The notes below the pieces were generated by a model. It saw only the letters and a program-made list of their open reading frames with translations, had not been told where the DNA came from and searched no databases. Below, piece by piece: positions 1 through 7,570 of a stretch of 13,919 nucleotides of DNA. The stretch is from the NCBI GenBank assembly GCA_023151335.1, contig JAKLJF010000061.1, positions 1-13,919 of the forward strand, read 5' to 3'. The DNA comes from Thermoanaerobaculia bacterium (GTDB taxonomy: Bacteria > Bacteroidota > Bacteroidia > Chitinophagales > Saprospiraceae). The translations under genes were made by a program, and so were the position numbers. Numbering within the stretch: the first letter of the stretch is position 1; each line of letters begins with the position of its first letter.

Positions 1-1
1 A

Positions 2-826
2 CTTCAGCGCATGCCCAGGCCTAAGCCGCTTTCGGGCAAAATAGCCCTGGTCACGGGCAGCGGCGGCGGTATCGGCAAGGCCATTTCCCGGAAATTTGCA
101 GAGGAAGGCGCCTGCGTAATCCTGAACGACATCGACGAAGAGCGGCTCGCCGGGGCAAAATCCGAGTTTGAAAAATCTTTCGGGCACGATGCGGTGGCGG
201 CGACCAAACTCGACGTAACCAATTCAAAGTCAATCGAACTGGCGTTCGAGGAAGTTTGCCTCGCTTTCGGCGGCATCGATATTGTGGTGAACAACGCGGG
301 TATCAGCTTGTCCAAACCGCTCGGCGAACACACGGTGGAAGACTGGGACAGGTTGTACGATATTTTGGTAAAAGGGCAGTTCCTGGTGTCGAAGGAAGCC
401 GTCAGAGTGATGAAAAAACAGCGACTCGGCGGCGATATCATTAATATCGCTTCGAAAAACGCCCTTGTTGCCGGGCCCAACAACGCGGGCTACGGCTCGG
501 CCAAAGCGGCGCAGGCCCACCTTTCGCGCCTGCTCGCCGCCGAACTCGGGCCCGATATGATCCGCGTGAACACGGTGAATCCCGACGCGGTCATCACCGG
601 ATCGAACATCTGGGCCGGCGGCTGGGCCAAAGGTCGCGCCAAAGCCTACGGCGTCACGGTGGAGGAATTGCCCGCATACTACGCCAAACGCACGCTGCTG
701 AACCAGGTGATCCTGCCGGAAGACGTCGCGAACGCCTGTTTCGCTTTTGTCGGCGGGTTGTTGTCCAAGTCGACCGGTAACATTTTGAATGTGGACGGGG
801 GCGTGGCGACGGCGTTTGTGCGCTGA
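2..826 (+). CDS. SDR (lactaldehyde dehydrogenase) domain of a probable bifunctional rhamnulose-1-phosphate aldolase/dehydrogenase, partial
   Basis: The frame is open to the left edge, reading L-Q-R before the first Met at 11, so the 5' end is probably missing. Counting from that Met, a Rossmann nucleotide motif TGSGGGIG lies at residues 15-22, NNAG at 94-97, and the short-chain dehydrogenase triad is Ser148, Tyr161, Lys165 (YGSAK). The ending NVDGGVATAFVR and the lead-in RMPRPKPLSGK resemble the C-terminal half of RhaEW-type enzymes, in which a class II aldolase domain precedes an SDR domain. Such enzymes split rhamnulose-1-phosphate and oxidise L-lactaldehyde to L-lactate in the cytoplasm. 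The isomerase and kinase 0.8 kb downstream support this. A stand-alone SDR starting at 11 is possible, because the aldolase half is outside the window. The stop codon lies 4 bp from the convergent higA stop, leaving no room for a terminator. Confidence 0.85.
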   Translation, partial: LQRMPRPKPLSGKIALVTGSGGGIGKAISRKFAEEGACVILNDIDEERLAGAKSEFEKSFGHDAVAATKLDVTNSKSIELAFEEVCLAFGGIDIVVNNAGISLSKPLGEHTVEDWDRLYDILVKGQFLVSKEAVRVMKKQRLGGDIINIASKNALVAGPNNAGYGSAKAAQAHLSRLLAAELGPDMIRVNTVNPDAVITGSNIWAGGWAKGRAKAYGVTVEELPAYYAKRTLLNQVILPEDVANACFAFVGGLLSKSTGNILNVDGGVATAFVR

Positions 827-830
827 GATT

Positions 831-1223
831 TCAGGCATTTTCCAGGATGAACACGGGGTCGATTTTCAGCACCTGATACAGCCGTTTTGCAAGGTCAAGG
901 TTAATCTTGCGTTTATTTTGCATGACTTCAGAAAGCCGCGTCGCGGAAATACCGAGTAAGGCTGCGAGGTCTTTTTGTTTCAGTTTCCGTTCATACATTT
1001 TAAGCTCGATCATTTCAACCAGTGTTTTGGGCTGGCGAATTGGCATAAGCGGGATCTGATCTTCCCAAGACTCTGCAAGGAGGGAAAGGCGTTGCAAATC
1101 GGAGCGTTCCTGGAGAGACAAGGTATGAAAACCGCCATTCTTGGTCGCTTTCCTGATATAGGCTTCAACCTGCTCCATAACCATTTGGTATTCTGATTCC
1201 GAATTTATCTGATAAGAAGCCAT
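831..1223 (-). CDS. higA: HigA-type antitoxin, XRE-family helix-turn-helix
   Basis: This 130-residue protein has a helix-turn-helix of the XRE/Cro type at about residues 76-125 (KLKQKDLAALLGISATRLSE, then MQNKRKINLDLAKRLYQVL). The N-terminal half (1-75) is helical and charged, as in the long HigA antitoxins that pair with HigB toxins. By family knowledge it binds and neutralises the toxin and represses their shared promoter. It starts 12 bp after the higB stop, giving the toxin-first order typical of higBA. The gene is visibly richer in A and T than the rhamnose genes on either side, which suggests a separate origin. Its stop is 4 bp from the stop of the convergent dehydrogenase gene. The family call is firm; the target is not visible. 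Confidence 0.88.
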   Translation of the reverse strand: MASYQINSESEYQMVMEQVEAYIRKATKNGGFHTLSLQERSDLQRLSLLAESWEDQIPLMPIRQPKTLVEMIELKMYERKLKQKDLAALLGISATRLSEVMQNKRKINLDLAKRLYQVLKIDPVFILENA

Positions 1224-1235
1224 TCTGAAAAATAT

Positions 1236-1529
1236 TTATATTGTTGATGCATCAATTTTTTCATACTGCGCATGTGTTCCCACGAAACGAATATATACCG
1301 TTCGGGTGTCAAAGAAAATCATGGCGATTAATCTGTATTTGTTTCCCCTGATGTTGAAAACGAAGCGGTCGTTCCCAACATAGTCCACCGAATTGAAGTT
1401 CTGTCGAATATCTGAAAGGGTAGCCCAATCAGCGTTTTTTACTACAGCATACCAATCGTTCAATGCTCCGGCAGCATCCGGGTATACCAAACCAAAGGCC
1501 CTGAGTATAGTTTTGCTGATGATTACCAT
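1236..1529 (-). CDS. higB: HigB-family toxin, ribosome-dependent mRNA interferase
   Basis: The 97-residue protein matches the HigB_toxin pattern: an N-terminal helix ending in the Tyr-Pro-Asp-Ala region (16-19), DWYAVVKNADW at about 25-35, then the strand core FNIRGNKYRLIAMIFF (58-73) and the C-terminal GTHAQYEKID (84-93). By family knowledge this RelE-like fold cleaves mRNA on the ribosome; His86 and Tyr89 are candidates for functional residues. It is the first gene of a two-gene operon with higA. A TAnnTTTG promoter element ends about 20 nt before its ATG. The module is AT-rich and reversed relative to the rhamnose genes between which it lies. Length is normal for the family and there is no sign of truncation. 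Confidence 0.88.
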   Translation of the reverse strand: MVIISKTILRAFGLVYPDAAGALNDWYAVVKNADWATLSDIRQNFNSVDYVGNDRFVFNIRGNKYRLIAMIFFDTRTVYIRFVGTHAQYEKIDASTI

Positions 1530-1549
1530 GGTGGAATGAAAACAAAATA

Positions 1550-1557
1550 CAAATTTA
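1550..1557 (-). promoter_or_regulatory. Bacteroidota -7 promoter element of higBA
   Basis: On the minus strand this reads TAAATTTG, an exact match to the Bacteroidota -7 consensus TAnnTTTG. It ends 20 nt before the higB ATG, so the leader would be only about 14 nt. A TTCG at 1577-1580, 19 bp further upstream, is one mismatch from the -33 TTTG. Inverted A-tract arms (1561-1568 and 1580-1587) lie in the same 65-bp divergent spacer and could be where HigA binds, but this is weak in such AT-rich DNA. Confidence 0.5.
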
Positions 1558-1594
1558 CGAAAAAAATTACACTATTCGAAATTTTTTATACAAA

Positions 1595-2875
1595 ATGCGA
1601 GTCCAACATCAAATCGCCGAACACAACCAACGCCTGCTCGCCCGTCATGAACCGGATTTCCACTACCTGGCCGAACGTTTGCGCCAAAAAGGTATCGACG
1701 TACAGCAAGTGGTAGAAAAAATAAAAGCCTTCCAAATCGCCATCCCTTCCTGGGCATTGGGCACGGGCGGCACGCGTTTCGGGCGTTTTCCCATCGGCGG
1801 CGAACCGCGCAACCTGGAAGAAAAAATCGAGGACGTGGGCTTGCTGCACGCGCTCAGCCGTTCGTCCAACTCCATTTCGCTGCATATTCCCTGGGATATT
1901 CCGCGCGACCCGGCAGCGCTGAAACAACTGCTGGCCGCGCACGAACTGAGCATCGATTCGGTCAATTCCAATACCTTTCAGGATCAGCCCGGCCAGCCGT
2001 TTTCGTACAAATTCGGCTCGCTGGCGCACACCGATGCGGCCACCCGCCGGCAGGCGATTGAACACAATATCGACTGTATCCGGCACGGCGTGGCGCTCGA
2101 CTCGAAAGTGCTGACCGTCTGGCTCGCCGACGGCTCCAATTTCCCCGGGCAGCAGCATTTCCGCCGGGCCTGGCAACGCACCGCCGATGCGCTCGCGGAC
2201 ATCTACCGGGCACTGCCCGCCGACTGGACGATGCTCATCGAGTACAAACCCTATGAACCCAACTTTTACTCGATGGTCATCCCGGACTGGGGCGCCTCCT
2301 GGTCGCTTTGCCAGCAACTGGGCAGCCAGGCGCAGGTACTGGTCGATCTCGGCCACCACCTGCCCAACACGAATATCGAGCAGATCGTCGCCCGGCTGAT
2401 GCACTTCGGCAGGCTCGGCGGTTTCCATTTCAACGGCTCCATGTACGGCGACGACGACCTGACCACGGGCAGCATCAAACCCTACCAGTTTTTCCTGATT
2501 TTCAACGAATTGGTAGATGCCATGCAAGACGAAACGGTTATCAATCCGCCGCTCGCCTGGATGATCGACGCCAGCCACAATACCAAAGATCCCCTCGAAG
2601 ACCTGCTGCAATCGGTAGGCAACATCCTGACGACCTACGCCAAAGCGTTGCTGGTGGACCGCAAGAGCCTGCACAAAGCGCAGGAGGCGAACGACGCGGT
2701 TGCCGCCGAGGAAATCCTGCGGGATATTTTTGCGCTGGACGCGCGCCCGCTCGTGGCGGAGGCGGCGCGGCAATCGGGCGGTGCGATGGACCCCGTCGGC
2801 GTGTTTCGCGCGTTGAAAATCCGGGAAAAACTGATTGAAAAACGCGGCGTGAAAAGCGTGGCGACGGGACTTTGA
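1595..2875 (+). CDS. rhaI: L-rhamnose isomerase (Rhizobium/Pseudomonas-type sugar isomerase)
   Basis: This 426-residue TIM-barrel isomerase converts L-rhamnose to L-rhamnulose. The metal site can be read off: Glu216 (MLIEYKP), Asp251 and His254 (VDLGHH), His278 (GGFHFNG), Asp286 and Asp288 (YGDDDL), and Asp325 (WMIDASH). These follow, with an offset of 2-3 residues, the known ligands of the Pseudomonas stutzeri enzyme (E219, D254, H257, H281, D289, D291, D327), so an active enzyme is expected. Length is standard for the family. The first ATG is used; no Shine-Dalgarno is seen, as is usual in this phylum. The kinase starts 2 bp after its stop, so the two are co-transcribed. A TAGTTTTG at 1508-1515, inside higB, fits TAnnTTTG but lacks a -33 partner. 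Related ketose isomerases with broader specificity cannot be fully excluded. Confidence 0.92.
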   Translation: MRVQHQIAEHNQRLLARHEPDFHYLAERLRQKGIDVQQVVEKIKAFQIAIPSWALGTGGTRFGRFPIGGEPRNLEEKIEDVGLLHALSRSSNSISLHIPWDIPRDPAALKQLLAAHELSIDSVNSNTFQDQPGQPFSYKFGSLAHTDAATRRQAIEHNIDCIRHGVALDSKVLTVWLADGSNFPGQQHFRRAWQRTADALADIYRALPADWTMLIEYKPYEPNFYSMVIPDWGASWSLCQQLGSQAQVLVDLGHHLPNTNIEQIVARLMHFGRLGGFHFNGSMYGDDDLTTGSIKPYQFFLIFNELVDAMQDETVINPPLAWMIDASHNTKDPLEDLLQSVGNILTTYAKALLVDRKSLHKAQEANDAVAAEEILRDIFALDARPLVAEAARQSGGAMDPVGVFRALKIREKLIEKRGVKSVATGL

Positions 2876-2877
2876 CT

Positions 2878-4233
2878 ATGAACCATATTGCAATCTTCGA
2901 CATCGGTAAAACCAACAAAAAGGCTTTTGTCTTCGATGAGGATTATCGCATCGTTTTTGAACAAACAATCCAACTCCCCGAAACTGCGGACGAGGACGGC
3001 TATCCCTGCGAAGACATTTCCCTGCTGCAAAACTGGATCCTCGAAACGGCCCGGGCTCTGCTCCATCATCCGGATTTTAATATTAAAACCTTCAATTGCA
3101 CAACTTATGGCGCCAGTTTCGTCCATCTCGACGCGGATTTCCAACCTCTGACGCCGATCTGCAACTACCTCAAGCCCTTCCCGGAAGACCTTCAAAACCA
3201 GTTTTTGGAAAAATATGGCCCCGCTGAAAAACTATGCCTCGAAACGGCGTCTCCCTGGCTCGGACACCTCAATTCGGGCCTGCAATTATATTGGTTAAAA
3301 CATCATAAGCCATTCATTTTTAACAAAATACACATATCGCTGCACCTTCCGAAGTGGATAGCATATCTGCTTTCCGGCGCCTTCCAACCGTCCACCGTCT
3401 ACCGTCCACCGTCCACCGTCCACCGTCCATCGTCCACCGTCCACCGCCCATCGTCCACCGTCCACCGCCCATCGTCCACCGTTTTTTCCGAAATGACCAG
3501 CCTCGGCTGTCACACCATGCTCTGGGATTTCCGGAAAAACGACTACCACGACTGGGTAAAAGCCGAGGGCATCGTTGAAAAATTCCCACCGATTGTGCGT
3601 CCCGGAACTGCCGTTCAGCCGACCGGGCTGCACGACAGTTCCGCCGCACTGATCCCTTACCTGGCCGGTTTCCGCGAACCGTTCGTCCTGATCTCGACGG
3701 GTACCTGGTGCATTTCGCTCAACCCCTTCAACGACGAACCGCTCACCGCCGGCGAGCTCGCCCGTGATTGCCTGTGCTACCTCACCCCGGAGGGCAAACC
3801 CGTAAAGGCCGCCCGGTATTTCGGTGGCCACGAACACGACGAAGCGGTGAAAAAAATTGCCACGGCGCACGGTGTGGGGCTGGATTTTTACAAAAATCCG
3901 ATACCGGCGGGCGAAGGCGGCAACATCAGTAATATTCAAAAGGCGATGGACGTCTACACCGGTTTCATGCGCGAACTGGTGGGAAAACAGGTCGCCTCTA
4001 CCCGCCTGGCCATCGGCCGGTCGCCCGTCCGGCGGCTTTTCGTGGACGGCGGTTTTTCTAAAAACGACCTGTATATGCAGCTATTAGCCGCGGCATTTCC
4101 GGAGATGGAAGTTTTCGCGGCGGAGGTGGCGCAGGCCACGGCGTTGGGGGCGGCGCTGGCGGTAAGGAGAAACTGGAATGGGAAAGAGGCGCAGCAGCCC
4201 GCTTTACCGCTTCATCTTTTCCAATGGAAATAA
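2878..4233 (+). CDS. rhaK: Rhamnulokinase (FGGY-family carbohydrate kinase) with in-frame repeat insertion
   Basis: This 451-residue FGGY kinase would phosphorylate L-rhamnulose with ATP. Phosphate-binding motifs are FDIGKTN (7-13) and STGTW (273-277); the probable catalytic base is Asp253 in LHDSSA, preceded by His252 as in E. coli RhaB (H236/D237); the adenosine motif is VDGGFS (389-394). The start is the ATG at 2878, 2 bp after the isomerase stop; a TTG six bases upstream is less likely. Residues 172-202 are low-complexity (STVHRPS repeated), encoded by a 7-bp tandem array that splits an otherwise ordinary stretch, LLSGAF before and FSEMTSLGCHTMLWDF after. Without it the protein would be about 420 residues. 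A related sugar such as fuculose is an alternative substrate, but the isomerase next door argues for rhamnulose. Whether the inserted protein is active is unknown. Confidence 0.9.
   Translation: MNHIAIFDIGKTNKKAFVFDEDYRIVFEQTIQLPETADEDGYPCEDISLLQNWILETARALLHHPDFNIKTFNCTTYGASFVHLDADFQPLTPICNYLKPFPEDLQNQFLEKYGPAEKLCLETASPWLGHLNSGLQLYWLKHHKPFIFNKIHISLHLPKWIAYLLSGAFQPSTVYRPPSTVHRPSSTVHRPSSTVHRPSSTVFSEMTSLGCHTMLWDFRKNDYHDWVKAEGIVEKFPPIVRPGTAVQPTGLHDSSAALIPYLAGFREPFVLISTGTWCISLNPFNDEPLTAGELARDCLCYLTPEGKPVKAARYFGGHEHDEAVKKIATAHGVGLDFYKNPIPAGEGGNISNIQKAMDVYTGFMRELVGKQVASTRLAIGRSPVRRLFVDGGFSKNDLYMQLLAAAFPEMEVFAAEVAQATALGAALAVRRNWNGKEAQQPALPLHLFQWK
3391..3481 (+). repeat. Heptanucleotide tandem array, 13 units of TCCACCG, inside the kinase gene
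   Basis: Thirteen contiguous 7-bp units can be read: eight exact TCCACCG and two one-mismatch forms (TCTACCG, TCCATCG) plus CCCATCG units, with an imperfect 8-bp copy just before (3383-3390). A 21-bp higher-order period gives the protein repeat STVHRPS. The array length of 91 bp is not a multiple of three, yet the kinase frame is open on both sides. Adding or losing one unit would shift the frame; three units would not. Confidence 0.95.
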
Positions 4234-4789
4234 AAATCCGGGCATTCCAATCAAATATCTGAATAATATTGGCCTTCCGGCCGGCTTTGGGCAACACCTT
4301 GCAGTTCCCGTGCCGGCCGATGTGGACGACCCCGAAATAGTTGGAGGTCAGCCATATTTCTTCCCCGCAGCCGCCGACGATAAGGCCGTTCACAAAGTTA
4401 AATTTCGGGCGTAGGCTGTCGATGACGTGGTTGTGGGGCCAGGGCACGATGCGGCCGTTCTCGTGGTAAAAAACCCGCCCGTCGGAGTTGGCCCACCACA
4501 TCCGTCCGCAGGAGTCTTCCATCATGTTCCAGCCGAAGACGGCGGTGAAATTTGTTTGCATGGTATCGGGAAACTGCTCGAAGCGGTAGCCGTCGAAACG
4601 TCATACTCCGTTGTTGGTGCTGAACCACATATAGCCCTGCCGGTCCTGTGTAATGGCAAAGGTTTCGTTGCTGGGCAGGCCGTCGTCGGTGGTGTAGTTG
4701 CGGAAAACGGGGGCGAAGCGCAGGAGCGACTGGGCCGGGTGGGAGAACGGCAGGCAGGAAAAAAAGGCTATGAAAAGGGCCGTTTTCAT
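4234..4789 (-). pseudogene. Remnant of a propeller-type two-component sensor, nonsense-mutated and 3'-truncated
   Basis: Reading from the ATG at 4789, there is a signal peptide (MKTALFIAFFSCLPFSHPAQ), then YTTDDGLPSNETFAITQDRQ and GYMWFSTNNGV. This is the start of the two-component regulator propeller (Reg_prop) periplasmic sensor found in Bacteroidota hybrid histidine kinases. An in-frame TGA at 4601-4603 follows; the same frame then resumes with RFDGYRFEQF and further propeller-like sequence (MMEDSCGRMWWANSDGRVFY). Sensible coding stops near 4234, where the frame runs into the antisense of the kinase end. Intact relatives are over 1000 residues with kinase and response-regulator domains, so about 185 codons remain. 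It once probably sensed an extracellular ligand; no function is expected now. It converges on the kinase with essentially no spacer. Confidence 0.8.
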
Positions 4790-4836
4790 GCGGGGGGCAT
4801 TTTCGACAAAAACACTAAAGAAACGGCAATTACCAA

Positions 4837-4878
4837 ATTTCAGAAAAACGCCGCCGGATTTCAGAAAAATACAGCCGG
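4837..4878 (+). repeat. Two 21-bp imperfect direct repeats
   Basis: Two adjacent 21-bp units, both beginning ATTTCAGAAAAA and ending GCCGG, differ at about four positions. They lie in the 228-bp spacer (4790-5017) between the sensor remnant and the gene for the secreted repeat protein. No function is evident. Confidence 0.75.
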
Positions 4879-4934
4879 ATTTTTAGATAAGAGGCATTTG
4901 GTTGGTGAGGTTGCGTATTTTTATGTGCAACGGC

Positions 4935-4959
4935 CTTTTCAAATTTGAAATTTGAAAAG
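4935..4959. promoter_or_regulatory. Perfect 25-bp palindrome upstream of the secreted repeat protein
   Basis: Two 12-bp arms (CTTTTCAAATTT and its exact reverse complement) flank a single central G. It lies 58 bp before the ATG of the downstream gene and has no T-run after it, so an operator for a dimeric regulator is more likely than a terminator. The right arm contains GAAATTTG, one mismatch from the TAnnTTTG -7 element, so it could overlap the promoter. Confidence 0.5.
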
Positions 4960-5017
4960 TACCGTCCCGCACAAAACCGCTTTTAATCCACATCCATCAA
5001 CCTTAAAATTTCATCTC

Positions 5018-7570
5018 ATGAAAGTCCTCTGTACCCGCCAGAACAAGCCCGGCCTGTATCCGGCATACCGGCTCCTGATTGCACTGCTTTTCGTTTCGGG
5101 ACTCCAACACCTTGCCTGGGCACAATGCCCGGCGGGCAACATCACCCTGACGACCCAAGCCCAGGTCGATAACTTCACCGTCACTTATCCCGGCTGCACC
5201 CATGTGCTGGGCTCGCTCATCATCGGGCCTTCGGCGGATATTGCCGATTTGAATGGCTTGTCGGGGCTGACGCAAATCGATGGGGGGCTATTACTTTTGA
5301 GCAATACGGTGTTAACGGATGTTTCGGGGCTGAATGGTTTGACGTCGATCGGTACGGAAATAAATATTCAAAGTAACCCCGCGTTGGGCGCTATCGATCT
5401 TTCGGGGGTTTCGGCGGTAAATGTGGCCAGGATCATCGTATCCAATAATGCTATGCTGACCAGCGCACTGATGCCAACGGATGTGGTCGCCATTTCCGAT
5501 CGCCTGTCTTACTACAACAATCCCTTGCTGGCAACGATTTCGGAGATGAACGACCTGACCAGCATCGGCGATGTGCTGGAAATCAGTTATATTTTAGCCA
5601 ATCCGCTGCCCGCATTTACCAGTTTAACGGCTATCGGTACGAATGTGCCGTCCTCTACTTCCGGGCTTTATTTGTACGAAAACCCGAACATCACGGCCAT
5701 TCCCGCCTTCCCTGTATTGAATTCGATCGGCGGAACGATCTCCGTTCAATCGAACCAAAAGCTCGCGGATTTCGACCTGTCGGCCGTTTCTACGCATGAC
5801 ATCCGGATAATGGTCGTGAGCAACAATCCCGTCCTGACCAGCGCCCTTTTGCCTGCAGATGTGACCGCTATTTCGGAGCGACTGCAATATTACAACAACC
5901 CTTTGCTGGCCACCATTTCCGAAATGAACAGCCTGGCAACGGTCGGCGATGTTTTATCTATCAGCCATGTCCTGGCCAATACGCTGCCTGCTTTTTCCAG
6001 CTTAACCGCTATTGGGACAACAGTACCTTCCGTTTCTTCCGGGCTTTATTTGGATAACAACCCCAACAGCACGGCCATCCCTGCTTTTCCCGTTTTAAAC
6101 TCGATCGGCGGGTTGATTTCGATTCAATCGAACGAGAATCTCACCGATTTTGACTTGTCGGCCATTTCTACGCATGACATGCGGGTAATGGTGGTGAGCA
6201 ATAATCCGGCCCTGACCAGCGCCCTTTTGCCTGCAGATGTGACCGCTATTTCGGAGCGACTGCAATATTACAACAACCCTTTGCTGGCCACCATTTCCGA
6301 AATGAACAGCCTGGCAACGGTTGGCGATGTTTTGTCTATCAGCCATGTTTTGGCCAATACGTTGCCTGCTTTTTCCAGCTTAACCGCTATTGGGACAACA
6401 GTACCTTCCGTTTCTTCCGGGCTTTATTTGGATAACAACCCCAACATCACAGCCATCCCTGCCTTCCCTGTTTTAAACTCGATCGGCGGGTTGATTTCCA
6501 TTCAGATTAACCAGAGCCTGACCAGTTTTGACTTGTCGGCCATTTCCACGCATGATATGCGGGCCATGATCGTGAACGATAACCCGGTGTTGACCAGCGC
6601 GCTTTTGCCCGCGGACGTGACCGCTATTTCGGAGCGACTGCAATATTACAACAACCCCTTGCTTGAAGAAATATCCGCGATGAACGACTTGCAAACCATC
6701 GGACAGTATTTATCCATTTCAAATACCGTTGCCTGCCGTCTGCCCGATTTCCCCAGCTTGTCCTTCATCGGAATATTTATGAACTATAGTTCCAACCCCA
6801 AGCTCGCCGTTTTACCCAGGCTGGCCAATGGCGCCGTGATCAATCAAAGCATTATCATCACCGGCAATCCCTCCCTCGGCTACTGCGCCATCGAGGCCGT
6901 CTGCGATTTCCTGCAAGGCCCCGGCGCCCGCAATATTTCCGGCAACGCCGGCGCCTGCCTGGATGAAACGGCGGTCGCCAACTCCTGCAATGCCAACGAT
7001 CCTTACCCTCAACCGGTCCAACTATTTATCACTGGTCCGGACTATTGCACCGGCGCAGGCGGACCGCTGGTAGGCCTCAGCGGATCGCTGCCGGGAGTCA
7101 ATTATCAATTACAAACAGGGAATGGCGACAACCTGGGGGCGCCTGTAACCGGAACGGGAGCGCCCATTGGCTTTGGCATTTATCCCAATGGGACATACCA
7201 GGTCGTTGCCAACGACGGATGTACTGAACCCATCACCGGTACTATAAACGCCCAGCAAGGCCATTGCGCTATCAGCGTCCCCAATTTCTGCACCTGCAAC
7301 GCCCCCGACGGCCGCGCCGCAGTCACGGTGAAGATTTCGGCGCCTTCGGGGCAAAACTGGACGGTGAAAGCGGTGATCGGCTTGTACGCCGCCACGAGTC
7401 CGCCGGCGCCCGCGGCGCCTGTGCCCATGCCCGTCGGTACGCCGCTGACCGATATCGGCGGTAACATGTACACGCTGGACGGTATCCGGAAGACGGATAA
7501 AGGCTACTGGGTGCAGGTGACGAACGGCAGTACGGATTTTGACGTGATGGTGGGGAACGCGGCGTGGTGA
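5018..7570 (+). CDS. Secreted repeat protein with receptor L-domain/LRR-like repeats
   Basis: This 850-residue protein is probably exported. The ATG at 5018 is chosen over an upstream TTG at 4952 because it gives a clean signal peptide: basic start, a hydrophobic stretch at about 19-29 (LLIALLFVSGL), and cleavage after AWA around residue 35. The N-terminus of the mature protein (CPAGNITLTTQAQVDNF) and short units such as NGLTSIG and VLNSIGG resemble receptor L-domain/leucine-rich-like solenoids common in Bacteroidota surface proteins. Residues 115-618 form four 126-residue repeats; 620-850 carry paired Cys residues (YCAIEAVCDF, CNAPDG) and a beta-rich tail. No type IX sorting domain follows: the protein ends DVMVGNAAW. 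A binding or adhesive role is a guess. Its last 66 bp recur at 8400-8465. Confidence 0.85.
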   Translation: MKVLCTRQNKPGLYPAYRLLIALLFVSGLQHLAWAQCPAGNITLTTQAQVDNFTVTYPGCTHVLGSLIIGPSADIADLNGLSGLTQIDGGLLLLSNTVLTDVSGLNGLTSIGTEINIQSNPALGAIDLSGVSAVNVARIIVSNNAMLTSALMPTDVVAISDRLSYYNNPLLATISEMNDLTSIGDVLEISYILANPLPAFTSLTAIGTNVPSSTSGLYLYENPNITAIPAFPVLNSIGGTISVQSNQKLADFDLSAVSTHDIRIMVVSNNPVLTSALLPADVTAISERLQYYNNPLLATISEMNSLATVGDVLSISHVLANTLPAFSSLTAIGTTVPSVSSGLYLDNNPNSTAIPAFPVLNSIGGLISIQSNENLTDFDLSAISTHDMRVMVVSNNPALTSALLPADVTAISERLQYYNNPLLATISEMNSLATVGDVLSISHVLANTLPAFSSLTAIGTTVPSVSSGLYLDNNPNITAIPAFPVLNSIGGLISIQINQSLTSFDLSAISTHDMRAMIVNDNPVLTSALLPADVTAISERLQYYNNPLLEEISAMNDLQTIGQYLSISNTVACRLPDFPSLSFIGIFMNYSSNPKLAVLPRLANGAVINQSIIITGNPSLGYCAIEAVCDFLQGPGARNISGNAGACLDETAVANSCNANDPYPQPVQLFITGPDYCTGAGGPLVGLSGSLPGVNYQLQTGNGDNLGAPVTGTGAPIGFGIYPNGTYQVVANDGCTEPITGTINAQQGHCAISVPNFCTCNAPDGRAAVTVKISAPSGQNWTVKAVIGLYAATSPPAPAAPVPMPVGTPLTDIGGNMYTLDGIRKTDKGYWVQVTNGSTDFDVMVGNAAW
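5360..6871 (+). repeat. Four tandem 378-bp units (126 codons each)
   Basis: Exact 378-bp spacing is set by the shared RLxYYNNPLL motif, whose Leu codons start at 5504, 5882, 6260 and 6638. Units are 5360-5737, 5738-6115, 6116-6493 and 6494-6871. Units 2 and 3 are nearly identical over their last 255 bp (about 10 differences by eye, nine of them silent). Unit 1 is more diverged and unit 4 decays after its first half. The pattern points to recent duplication or gene conversion between units 2 and 3. Confidence 0.93.

Noticed and set aside
230..838. Long minus-strand ORF opposite the dehydrogenase domain
   Set aside because: It is a shadow of a GC-rich coding frame; the plus strand has a complete SDR triad and nucleotide-binding motif.
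1586..2773. 395-codon minus-strand ORF opposite the isomerase
   Set aside because: It has low-information Val/Arg/Gly-rich composition, and the plus strand has every metal ligand of the isomerase family.
3391..3481. CRISPR array
   Set aside because: Units are 7 bp, contiguous and without spacers; no cas genes are present.
3295..3939. Minus-strand ORF of 214 codons across the kinase, with Gly-Trp-Arg repeats
   Set aside because: It is the antisense of the 7-bp array, which is open in several frames; the kinase frame carries all family motifs.
4601..4603. TGA in the sensor remnant read as recoding (selenocysteine or tryptophan)
   Set aside because: The gene is also truncated at its 3' end, all other genes use TGA as a normal stop, and no recoding structure is apparent.
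4952..5017. TTG start 22 codons upstream for the secreted repeat protein
   Set aside because: It begins inside the palindrome and would place 22 polar residues before a complete signal peptide that starts at the ATG at 5018.
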